DNA of 64,000 bases. Source: Basidiobolus meristosporus CBS 931.73. Taxonomy: Eukaryota; Basidiobolomycota; Basidiobolomycetes; Basidiobolales; Basidiobolaceae. Location: positions 1 through 64,000 of the forward strand of contig MCFE01000196.1 in assembly GCA_002104905.1 (NCBI GenBank), read 5' to 3'. The notes below the pieces were generated by a model. That model was not told where the DNA came from and did no database searches. It saw only the letters and a program-made list of their open reading frames with translations. Positions 1 to 9,919 of this stretch are shown here, in pieces. Numbering within the stretch: position 1 is the first letter of the stretch; the number at the start of each line of letters is the position of its first letter. A program made the position numbers and the translations under genes.

Positions 1-200
1 CCAGGTTGTGGATTTTCTAGCATGGTCAATTTTCCATACCCAGAATAGAGGCAAGACCATCCCAAGATTCCACGTTCCGATCACAAGGTGGGAATCTAGA
101 GCTACCGCAACGTTGTGATTGGACTTTGTATTTTAGAGATGTATTCACGTAACGCTGACTAAAAATGAGCTGGATAGTTTTCGGGAATACTCCCCCAACT
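1..200 (-). promoter_or_regulatory. Promoter-like segment of an off-window transporter copy
   Basis: This stretch is clearly similar to 3975-4160 and 8595-8780, which lie directly upstream of the start codons of minus-strand transporter copies 1 and 2. Shared landmarks in the same order include GATTTTCTAG, CACAAGGTGGGAATCTAGAG and GCTGACTAAAAATG. By position, the start codon it serves would lie a few tens of bases left of the window, so a fourth transporter copy probably ends the duplicated block there. The similarity is seen; the missing gene is inferred. Confidence 0.55.
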
Positions 201-269
201 TCGCTATACCAAGTTGGATGTTCTCTAATAAATATAGATTCAATCAATATCCATATTTCGACCGAGTTA

Positions 270-1310
270 TCAGGATTTGAACCGAGCTTCTTACTAAAAT
301 AGACTCAATGGATCAATGTTATATTTCTTTACCCTAATTTAGTTTTCCTAACCAATCAACTCTAAATATCCATTGCAAATGACCTCCAGCAAACAATGCA
401 GTGAGGTCATGATGCATACCCGAAAATTATAGCTTAATATGTTCAATCTATCACATTCTCGTACAAAGGACCCATTCCAGAAGTTTGGGGACAGATTCAT
501 TCAGGAACCAGAAGCAGGTTGCAACCCACGTTCTAGGAATGTTTATTTGTAGCGAGCCCCCTAATTACACCGAAGTACCTAGCGGCAACCGGACCAAATT
601 ACTTGATACTGGCTGATACACACGTGGGTCAATCCAGTCTCTAGTATTTTTCAGAGTGACTGAAGGATACCCCAGGTTGTCTCTTTGCATTTCCGCTTGG
701 ATCATCGTGCTACGCTAATTTAAACCGCTTCTCTAGAATGATGAGGTAGATCACATTGATATGGAAATATTGCTCTCACCAACACGAGTCAGCCTTTCCT
801 GGTGGGAAGAATGCTCGTCGCCTTGAAATGGAGTCAAACGTGACTGATCTGAGTGCAGGAGGGAATTGGAAGTTGGGGCATGCTTATAAATGGAAACATG
901 TAAAAAGCACACAGTTAGTGTTTTTCGGATCAGTATGATCGGTTAGGCTGCCTGATGTAGGCGAGTGGCGTAAATGGTAATCACGAGATCAGCTTGATGT
1001 TAGCCCTTAGTATTTGTTAATGTGAATGGGAGAATTTTTGGTTGGATTCCAAACTATATTTGGAAAACATTCGAGAATGCTACGGAGTTCGGTCGGGTGT
1101 TGGCACAATTTTTCTAGACTGGCATGGTACTGTGATGTGTAAACTTTGTTTTATGTAGAGGACAAGGTATTCGCCGAGCAATCCTCTGGTGAGTCTTGAC
1201 GTGCATCCTAGATATGTCTATCGACATTGAATTGTTGTATGCCCCTCTAAGCTACATATCATTCAACAGCGTAGATTTGCTTAGATAGAGCTCCATAGCT
1301 GGCCAACACT
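270..1310. repeat. Left segmental duplicate (paralogous to about 9920-11880)
   Basis: Long stretches here match 9920-11880 in the same order and orientation, for example the segment with ACTCAATGGATCAAT near 305 and 9945, and the one with TGCTACGGAGTTCGGTCGGG near 1078 and 11651. The two copies differ by many substitutions and indels, so the duplication is not recent. The right copy holds about 0.6 kb absent here (roughly 10200-11100). No coding region could be supported in this stretch. Confidence 0.7.
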
Positions 1311-1880
1311 AACGCTAATTCTGCACTCTAAGCTACAAGAAGATAAACGGAAAACTGAGGAGACGAAGCTTCGCTCCCGGCAAATTGATCTTATGAGATG
1401 CGACCAGAACCATCAGCCTCTATGCATATACCCAGAGACAGGGATGAAGAGAGCTAGAAGTGGACAATCCCCCGATTGTTTCCCTGAAACAAGCACTTGT
1501 GACCGAATGGAAGCCAATCCATTCGTCCTGGTCGACTATACACGGGACTTGAGTTTCTCGGACTTTCCAGGCTATTTGAATTTCAGCAGCATCACTTAGA
1601 GCACGTATACTTATCACTCGTGGATCCTTACAGCAAACATGAAAGCAATTTTCTGACGTCCCATGTCGACACCAACTCTCTGTCTGTAGCTGGATTTTCT
1701 AGTTCCCTCACAAGCTCCCCGATCATCATCATCAATGTTCTCCCTCTCAATCCAACCACTGATTCCATAAATTCCGAATCCGAAATCGTCACCAAGACTC
1801 CCGTCACAGCCAATTCTCAAATGAACCATTCCAGATCTAATACGAAGAGGAATCGCTGAGCGATGAGAATCCATTCGATC
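1311..1880 (+). pseudogene. WRKY-like zinc-finger gene relic
   Basis: This is a decayed copy of the gene at 12181-13207. The matching part starts at codon 44 or so of the intact copy and keeps the charged segment (KLQEDKRKTEETKLRSR) and the middle Ser/Thr-rich region. Compared with the intact copy, about 430 bp holding the promoter and the first 40-odd codons are missing. The intron-1 donor region is deleted and replaced by an in-frame TAG at 1597-1599. A further deletion of about 400 bp, near 1870, removes the whole zinc-finger exon and joins directly to 3' flanking sequence. It therefore has neither a start nor a DNA-binding domain and cannot encode the same product. Confidence 0.75.
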
Positions 1881-2462
1881 ATCGATTATTTACAATTTAA
1901 TTCTGGATTCATTGGATGCTATTTCCCCATCCAGTCAGGTGTGTAGTATTCAATATTAGGGTTACGCATCCTACTTAGTGTATAGCCAGACATGTTAGTA
2001 TTTTTCCGAGTTAAACTCATACCTGCCCATTTAGTCAGCATTTTTGGGTCCACATGGCATGTATATTTCACTACTCTGTAACAAAAGATTAAATTTTTGT
2101 TGATATGCCAGCCACATTCTGAATCTTAGATTAGCTCAGCTCTAACAGATGCGACCAGCTGAGATTTGCAGTCATGGCTTCAACTTGAAAGCTAATCTCA
2201 AGACGACTAATGCGACTAAATATAAACGCACAATACGAATAGGCTTTTCGAGTTCCAAGTGCGTTGCTAAACCAGTTCATTCCCACAACAGCGATGTGGG
2301 ATTGCGCCGCCTACTTTTCTTACGGTATAAATATAACGTTGAACTTGGCCATAAAAGTGATGTGGAATTTAATTCTAACTTTATTTCAGCCATGCCATGT
2401 AACAATAATGTGATGATTAACAGGAATATGATACAAACAAACTATGCGTGCCAAATACTACT
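1881..2462. other. Intergenic, duplicated; includes transporter 3' flank
   Basis: This stretch is paralogous to about 13340-14177. The last 90 bases, containing CAATAATGTG and a run of short AT-rich words, recur directly downstream of all three transporter copies (about 7000-7081 and 14085-14177) and probably form their 3' UTR and polyadenylation region. An open frame on the plus strand (2149-2955) is only the mirror of the transporter gene plus this flank. Confidence 0.5.
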
Positions 2463-3905
2463 CTACTGCTGGTCCACTTCAGCTGTGCGGTGGCCAGTGA
2501 TCTCCTCAATACTACGGCCCTTGGTCTCGGGCAAGAAGAAGAGAACGCCGATGAACCCGGCAATACAGCAGCAAACAAAGATCAAGAACACGTATCCGTG
2601 CATTGCGTCCTTCAGCGAGGGGAAGAAGAAGCCAACAATGAAGTTGCCCAGCCAGTTGAGTCCGAGTGCGCTGGAGGCCACCGTGGATACAGCTCTGGTG
2701 GGAATGAGCTCGGAGATGATCAGGAATGGAATGGGGCCCATGCCAAGTGCGAATGACACAACGAACGCAAACAATCCGAGAATCACAAGCCCCGAATCAT
2801 TGCACTCGATCCCGATGATCATCAGCACGTTGAACGCCGCCATTCCCGCAAGACTGAGGAGCACAAGGAACTTTCGTCCAACACGATCGATCAGGAGAAT
2901 GGTGACAATCGTGGCTAGCAGGTTGATGGCCCCCACCCCGACCGTGAGATACTGAGCGGTCTTGTTGCCATAGATGGATGTGAAGATCGAGGTGGAGTAG
3001 TACATGATCCCGTTGATGCCACAGAGTTGCTGGATGACACACAGGAACATGCACATGAAGGCGTGCTTGCGGGTCAACGAATCCCTCATGATGAACTTGA
3101 ATCCATCCATGATTGATGTCTGCTCCCCGCTGACCTTAGCTTCGGCTCTGGCATCCACCATCGTCTGGAGCTCCTTGGTGATGTCCATTCCCTTGCGAAG
3201 CTTCAGCAGTGACTTCTCGGCATCATCGACACGGTCCTTGGATATGTAGTAGCGTGGTGTCTCAGTGATGAATGAGAGCGTGACCAGCTGCAGGATTGCG
3301 ACAGCCCCGGTCAGTGCCATACAGATACGCCATCCAGCTCTGCTCGAGAGTCCAAGCCCAGCTGCCTGGGTAACCAACTGACCAATGACACAGGTAAGTT
3401 GGGTCATGGCTCCGTAAGCACCACGAACCCTGGTGGTGGAGACCTCGCCGATGTATGTGGGAAGAACCACTGTTCCGAACCCTGACCCAACACCGGTGAA
3501 GAAACGGCCCACAATCCACATCCCCTTGTTCTTCGAGAGACCAAGGAGCAAGGCGCCAAGGATAAAGAAAATGTTGTTGAACAGAAGCGAGTTACGACGC
3601 CCAAACCTGGCCTGCGACCAACCGGCTGACAGTCCGCCTATGGCTCCACCGATGGAGAAACTGCTCACCGCGAAGCCCCACAGCCAGTTGCCCATTGGGA
3701 AGCAGCTGGGGAATCCGTCGACCTTTTCATCGGGATTGGCACAGTCGATAATCGAGGATTGGATGATGTTGGTGTCGGAGGTATTCCAGCCATTGTTGAA
3801 GGAGACAAGACAAGCGATCGAGACGCACATGACAGTGTAGAAGGAGAACCCGGCTTCAGACGAGTCGTTTGAGGATTTCACCTCTTTAGTAGAACGGCCA
3901 AACAT
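2463..3905 (-). CDS. GLUT-like sugar transporter, copy 1
   Basis: A 480-aa intronless member of the major facilitator superfamily, sugar porter family, predicted to move a hexose by facilitated diffusion or proton symport across the plasma membrane. Sequence signs in order are about 12 hydrophobic segments, RFGRR after TM2, PTYIGE and R-VRGAYG in TM4-5, ETPRYY at the start of the central loop, QQLCGINGIMYYS in TM7, DRVGRKFL after TM8, and PETKGRSIEEI at the C-terminal cytosolic edge. The Q-Q-x-x-G-I-N and P-E-T-K-G-R motifs are the family hallmarks. The start ATG is the first Met, matches that of copy 3, and lies 50-60 bases from an AT-rich TATA-like element. The length is normal. The substrate cannot be read from the sequence. 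This copy looks intact. Confidence 0.9.
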   Translation of the reverse strand: MFGRSTKEVKSSNDSSEAGFSFYTVMCVSIACLVSFNNGWNTSDTNIIQSSIIDCANPDEKVDGFPSCFPMGNWLWGFAVSSFSIGGAIGGLSAGWSQARFGRRNSLLFNNIFFILGALLLGLSKNKGMWIVGRFFTGVGSGFGTVVLPTYIGEVSTTRVRGAYGAMTQLTCVIGQLVTQAAGLGLSSRAGWRICMALTGAVAILQLVTLSFITETPRYYISKDRVDDAEKSLLKLRKGMDITKELQTMVDARAEAKVSGEQTSIMDGFKFIMRDSLTRKHAFMCMFLCVIQQLCGINGIMYYSTSIFTSIYGNKTAQYLTVGVGAINLLATIVTILLIDRVGRKFLVLLSLAGMAAFNVLMIIGIECNDSGLVILGLFAFVVSFALGMGPIPFLIISELIPTRAVSTVASSALGLNWLGNFIVGFFFPSLKDAMHGYVFLIFVCCCIAGFIGVLFFLPETKGRSIEEITGHRTAEVDQQ

Positions 3906-3952
3906 TGTATATGATTATGATGAGTATGATGCTACGAACGGGCTGCTCGGAG

Positions 3953-3963
3953 CATATATATAA
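3953..3963 (-). promoter_or_regulatory. TATA-like element of transporter copy 1
   Basis: CATATATATAA-type run about 50 bp upstream of the ATG. The same element and the surrounding 200-plus bp recur upstream of copy 2 (8573-8583), so both copies should share regulation. Confidence 0.5.
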
Positions 3964-4199
3964 CCCAGAGTTTCGCAGGTTGCCGATTTTCTAGTATGGT
4001 CAAGTTTCCATATCCAGAATAGAAGCCTGGAAGGCCATCCCGAGATTCCTCGTTCAGATCACAAGGTGGGAATCTAGAGCCACTAAGGCGGTGTGATTGG
4101 TCTTTCCATATTGGAGATATAGTCACCCTATGCTGACTAAAAATGTACTTAGGGATGATTTTCGGGATTACTCCAACATCACCACTAATCACTATTAGA

Positions 4200-5139
4200 A
4201 ATTAGCTCAAGTCAACTTCCATATCGGGTGGATATCTAATTACTTGAAAATTCATCTTATCCATACGTCGGCTGAATTATTAGAAATTGAGCCGGTAAAA
4301 GAAAATCTATATGCGGGATTAATTCTCCATATTTGGAGCTTCCTCAATCTCCACATATGGCTCAGTTCATACGATGAAGTACCTAAATAAGCTTACATAA
4401 AGATATCAAGTCTAAGCATTCATGGTAGGATTTGTTCAAATTCCGTGGCAACATCGTATTTCAACCGATTCTTGATGGATAATCAAGAGATTAACAATAT
4501 CAACTAATGTTGGTATCTCCCTCGACTGCCAGTATTAATAAACCATCAAAGATGTTACCTCATATAAATAGAGCAAGTACAGAAAGCCAGCTCAGCTACT
4601 CCTACCAACTGAATAAGTTCAACGGTATTTAGTCATCTGGGTAGACATAGTCCTAATCCTCACAATTAAGCCACAAGGAAGGAACCAAGAGCTAGAGATA
4701 GTTAATAATAAGGTGCTACATAATATAATACTAGAAACTATTTATTCTGATTGTTATGAAGATTCATAAAGTTGATACCATCAGGACCATGTTTTTAAGC
4801 GCTCGTATGATGGCATTAGTGAGCCCTACCCACCTCACGAACCACATGTCTGTCAAATTCGACAAATGAATTATTCAATTGGCCTTGATCTGCCAACACG
4901 ATTTGCCAAGATGGCTTCCCTTCAGCCCAATACAGTAGTTTTTCTATTGTTTGATATCACCAGCCTCGTATCTTTCGATAAAATAAAATGAGTATGAATG
5001 CAATGTTTTTCATCCAATTGTTGTACCATAATACATGGAACCTCGGGACTTTTAATCTTTACCATCTTCTGATCCGAAATTATGATTGACGGTGCCAGGA
5101 TATCAGTTACAGCGTAAGCTCCACTAATGATACACGGAA
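4200..5139. other. AT-rich intergenic, no feature seen
   Basis: No long open frame, no duplicated partner and no transposon signature could be recognised. The stretch lies between the transporter copy 1 promoter and the FAD-oxidase pseudogene, and its right part probably held that gene's promoter. Confidence 0.3.
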
Positions 5140-5205
5140 TTGAAAGTGGCCTCGGTATATAATTGGCACGATCAATGCAGTTTTCAACTGAATCGCAATA
5201 CTCTG

Positions 5206-6919
5206 ATGCCCCAATTTAGGGTTCACACTTTATTCGTACTTCTTGCTCTGGGGCACAATGGTGCTCTTGCAGCATGCGGATGTCGCTGTCTTCCCAAGGA
5301 TAGTTGTTGGCCAAGTGAAGAAATATGGAGGGATTCTAAATTCATCTATTAATGGCCAACTATTACAGACTAGGCCTCCTGCATACCCATGTCATGAGCC
5401 TAACCATAACCAGGCAGAATGTAATATAGTACGAGACAATTACATTTATGGCACTTGGCGCAGCAACCAAGCGGGAGCAATGCAGGCCCCCAACTGGGAA
5501 ATGTATGGAGGTAAAGGTTGCTTGTCATGAAGTACCAGTGACTCTTGTTCGCAGGGATCTGTTTCGGTCTATACTGTTGATGCCCGTAATGCCGCCGACG
5601 TTCAAGAAGCAGTTCAATTTTCTCACCAGCATAATCTTCGACTGGTTGTTAAAAATACCGGGCACGATTTCTTGGGAAGAAGCGCTGGATATGGATCCCT
5701 GAATATTTGGACTCATCATCTCGATAGAATCAGCTTTCACTACTCGTTTATTCCGGAGGGTTTCGATAGTGGTGCCTCATCTCCAGCAGTTTCCTTAGGT
5801 CCTGGAATTCAATGGAAGAGCGTATATGAAACGGCGGAAGCACATGGTGTCAATGTTATTGGTGGGGCTAGTCCATCAGTAGGAGCGGCAGGGGGTTACT
5901 GTCAAGGAGGCGGACATAGCCCGCTGTCGGTCCAATATGGCCTTTGCGTGGATAATGCCTTGCAGTACAAAGTCGTTACTGCCGATGGAGAACTACTCAC
6001 TGCCAATGAGTGTCAAAATAAAGATATCTTCTAGGCACTGCGTGGAGGCGGGGGCGGAACTTTCAGTATTGTTGCGGAAGCCGCGTTTACGTAAACGTAC
6101 AAGGCATTCGATAATATAGTAGCGATGTTATACCGGCTCAATACTACAGACGAGGCCAACTACCTTGAAGCCATCAAAGAATTTATTCGGCTCCAACCAT
6201 CCTGGGAAGAAAATGTAGGCATATCTGGGTATTTCTCCTTAAGCAATAGGGCCCTATTATGGGCTTATACCATACCCAATCCAAATGCAAGCTATCTCTC
6301 CTCACCCCTTGCGCCATTGCAAGCCCATGCGGATCAGCATGAAGGGATGACATAAAGAGGGCATTTTCGGACTTACACCTCCTTCCTTGATTGGCATGAA
6401 ACTTTTGTTTCTGACACCACAGGCACACCTGTACTTCTCAGTTCTCGGCTTATTCCATTGGAGATTTTCAAGACAGACAAAACAGTTGATCAGTTGGCGA
6501 AAACCTTGATCGAAGCCCAGAAGACTAATGGGAAATTCGATAGCAATGTTACTATCCTTGGGCATCTTGTTGCTGGCGGTGCATTTACCCGTAACAAAGG
6601 AGAGGATACCTCTGTTCACCCTGCTTGGCGAGAGGCCTTACGGCATATGGTGCTTCCAACTAGCTGGGATGTAAATACCTCATTGTCAGAGCAACGTAAA
6701 TTGGCCTCCGAGTTGACGGAGAGGACACAACCCTTGAGAGATATCACACCAGGCTCCGGTGCATATTTCAACGAACCACATTGGCAGCAGGCGTTTTTCG
6801 TGAGGAATTACCGGAGTCTGAGAAGGATTGAAGCAAAATATGATCCTGATGGGCTATTCGTTTGCCATCATTGTGTTGGCAGTGAGGAATGGAGTGATGA
6901 CCTAAATTGCCGTGTTTGA
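5206..6919 (+). pseudogene. Secreted FAD-linked oxidase (BBE type), broken
   Basis: The relic spans a whole fungal berberine-bridge-type oxidoreductase. It has a signal peptide from ATG 5206 (MPQFRVHTLFVLLALG, cleaved near GALA), then CRCLPKDSCWPS, typical of the family N-terminus. The FAD-binding PCMH core follows, with NTGHDFLGRSAG, whose His normally carries the 8-alpha-histidyl link, and GGYCQGGGHSPLS, whose Cys is the second covalent FAD site. The BBE C-terminus has YDPDGLF. Such enzymes oxidise alcohols, sugars or alkaloid-like metabolites with O2. Breaks are one +1 frameshift near 5330-5340 and four in-frame stops: TGA 5528, TAG 6032 (where the family has Trp before ALRGGGGGTF), TAA 6092 and TAA 6353. 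After 5340 the frame is otherwise continuous to the TGA end at 6917-6919. Confidence 0.85.
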
Positions 6920-7081
6920 CTTGCACGTTTCCCCTAGTAAAACTTAACAACTCCAGCCAATTAGCTCCCGTAACAGTCATGTGAAACTTGATTCCAACTT
7001 TATTTCAGCTATGCCATGTAACAATAATGTGGTGATTATCAGGAATATAATACAAATAAACTATGCATGCCAAATGCTACT

Positions 7082-8525
7082 CTACTGCTGGTCCACTTCA
7101 GCTGTGCGGTGGCCAGTGATCTCCTCAATACTACGGCCCTTGGTCTCGGGCAAGAAGAAGAGAACGCCGATGAACCCGGCAATACAGCAGCAAACAAAGA
7201 TCAAGAACACGTATCCGTGCATTGCGTCCTTCAGCGAGGGAAAGAAGAAGCCAACAATGAAGTTGCCCACCCAGTTGAGTCCGAGTGCGCTGGAGGCCAC
7301 CGTCGACACAGCTCTGGTGGGAATGAGCTCGGAGATGATCAGGAATGGAATGGGGCCCATACCAAGCGCGAATGACACAACGAACGCAAACAATCCGAGA
7401 ATCACAAGCCCCGAGTCATTGCACTCGATCCCGATGATCATCAGCACGTTGAACGCCGCCATTCCCGCCAGACTGAGGAGCACAAGGAACTTTCGTCCAA
7501 CACGATCGATCAGGAGAATGGTGACAATCGTGGCTAGCAGGTTGATGGCCCCCACCCCGACCGTGAGATACTGAGCAGTCTTGTTGCCGTAGATGGATGT
7601 GAAGATCGAGGTGGAGTAGTACATGATCCCGTTGATGCCACAGAGTTGCTGGATGACACACAGGAACATGCACATGAAGGCGTGCTTGCGGGTCAACGAA
7701 TCCCGCATGATGAACTTGAATCCATCCATGATTGATGTCTGCTCCCCGCTGACCTTGGCTTCGGCTCTGGCATCCACCATCGTCTGGAGCTCCTTGGTGA
7801 TGTCCATTCCCTTGCGAAGCTTCAGCAGTGACTTCTCGGCATCGTCGACACGGTCCTTGGATATGTAGTAGCGTGGTGTCTCAGTGATGAATGAGAGCGT
7901 GACCAGCTGCAGGATCGCGACAGCCCCGGTCAGTGCCATACAGATACGCCATCCAGCTCTGCTCGAGAGTCCAAGCCCAGCTGCCTGGGTAACCAACTGA
8001 CCAATGACGCAGGTAAGTTGGGTCATGGCTCCGTAAGCACCACGAACCCTGGTGGTAGAGACCTCGCCGATGTATGTGGGAAGAACCACTGTTCCGAACC
8101 CTGACCCAACACCGGTGAAGAAACGGCCCACAATCCACATCCCCTTGTTCTTCGAGAGACCAAGGAGCAAGGCGCCAAGGATAAAGAAAATGTTGTTGAA
8201 CAGAAGCGAGTTACGACGCCCAAACCTGGCCTGCGACCAACCGGCTGACAGTCCGCCTATGGCTCCACCGATGGAGAAACTGCTCACCGCGAAGCCCCAC
8301 AGCCAGTTGCCCATCGGGAAGCAGCTGGGGAATCCGTTCGACCTTTTCATCGGGATTGGCACAGTCGATAATCGAGGATTGGATGATGTTGGTGTCGGAG
8401 GTATTCCAGCCATTGTTGAAGGAGACAAGACAAGCGATCGAGACGCACATGACAGTGTAGAAGGAGAACCCGGCTTCAGACGAGTCGTTTGAGGATTTCA
8501 CCTCTTTAGTAGAACGGCCAAACAT
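7082..8525 (-). pseudogene. GLUT-like sugar transporter, copy 2, frameshifted
   Basis: Near-identical to copies 1 and 3 over the full length, with the same sugar-porter motifs (QQLCGINGIMYYS, PETKGRSIEEI). One extra T at 8337/8338 (AATCCGTTCG against AATCCGTCG in the other copies) shifts the frame about 63 codons after the ATG, in the loop just before a predicted TM segment. The main frame then runs open to its normal stop, so the lesion is single and very young, or a sequencing error. A downstream ATG at 8428 stays in the long frame but would lack the native N-terminus. The promoter is almost the same as that of copy 1 to about 8760. Confidence 0.75.
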
Positions 8526-8829
8526 TGTATATGATTATGATGAGTATGATGCTACGAACGGGCTGCTCGGAGCATATATATAACCCAGAGTTTCGCAGGT
8601 TGCCGATTTTCTAGTATGGTCAAGTTTCCATATCCAGAATAGAAGCCTGGAAGGCCATCCCGAGATTCCTCGTTCAGATCACAAGGTGGGAATCTAGAGC
8701 CACTAAGGCGGTGTGATTGGTCTTTCCATATTGGAGATATAGTCACCCTATGCTGACTAAAAATGAGCTTTGGGATGATTGTCGAGATTAATCCAGTAAC
8801 CCCATTACCTATTGTTGGTAATGTCATTT

Positions 8830-9915
8830 ATCTCATAAGGAGTATCCTTGATAAATATGGACTCAGCCAATAACCATATTTATACTGAGTAATCAGGATT
8901 AGGTCGTATAAGATGGTAAATGTGGTATCAATATCCCAAATTTGAGATATGGGTATACTCCATATATGATCTGGATAAGTTAGCTTTTGGCAAACCACCT
9001 TCCACTTTGGCCAACCTCTATTCACTTGATATTTAAGTAATACTTGATCTTAGCATTTACAAGTCAACACGTGCATAACTCAAGCACGTTTTTTAAAATA
9101 TCGGATCTACATAGAGCCGTAACACATCTCAATCTTTCACAAAAACAAACATAAAAGATAGGAAAAATGCTATGTAGTCCGTGAGGGATAATTAATTTTG
9201 AAGCATTAGTCACTAATAAAAGTTGAATATGGATACGTTTCAGATTAACTAATTAGATACATGTGCGTAAGTCTGCCAGATTAAGTTTCCTTGAGTAGCG
9301 ATGAAAGCCTTTACATGGTTAGGAGTGCTGACGGTCACTGTGTACCACCCTTGTAACCACAATACTCGGCTATTTTGGATCTTACAGTTAGGTTAAGCTC
9401 AACTCGAATCCATAAACGAGGAACAATCCAGGGACGAATCCTTTGTATGGGATCCCAAGTCTTTAACGCTGAACATCTCTAATGCTACACAGTAACGTTC
9501 TAGGATGATTGTCAGTAGAACAATACTACATTGAGGACACCAGTGGAAGACGACTTCAATCAGATATAATATTTATCGTATCGTGACTATAAGGTTAATA
9601 TAGTCTTAAGCACAACTCAGGTAGAACTCAGCAAAAGCGGTGTCGCGACAGGGTTTCTTGGAATTAGGGTTGTTTGGAGAGTAGTGCAAGCATTGGCCCA
9701 GGTGAAAACAGACCTTTAATGTGTGCAAACTCTATACTATCTATGTTATAATTTCATCCATGTCGGATGAAGTGCTATCCAGTATAATTGATTGATTATC
9801 GTTGAGCCTGAACATTCCAGCTGTGTACCCAAAGTGTTTCACTGCGAGAATTATGTCACAGCCCTCGCAGCCCAGCATTACCAAAATCCCAAATTTGCTG
9901 TCATCAATGGTGGCA
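8830..9915. other. AT-rich intergenic, no feature seen
   Basis: This stretch lies beyond the shared promoter of transporter copy 2. No open frame of note, no duplicated partner and no transposon end could be recognised. Confidence 0.3.
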
Positions 9916-9919
9916 CCGG

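Noticed and set aside
2149-2955. A 268-codon open frame on the plus strand
   Set aside because: It is antisense to the well supported transporter copy 1 and its partners recur antisense to copies 2 and 3, as expected of a mirror frame in GC-biased coding DNA.
5511-5554. A 44-nt GT...AG intron that would remove the TGA at 5528 in the FAD oxidase
   Set aside because: Its length is not a multiple of three and splicing would put the next part out of frame. Reading straight through gives family-like spacing (a Cys before QGSVSVYTVD), so the TGA is a true in-frame stop.
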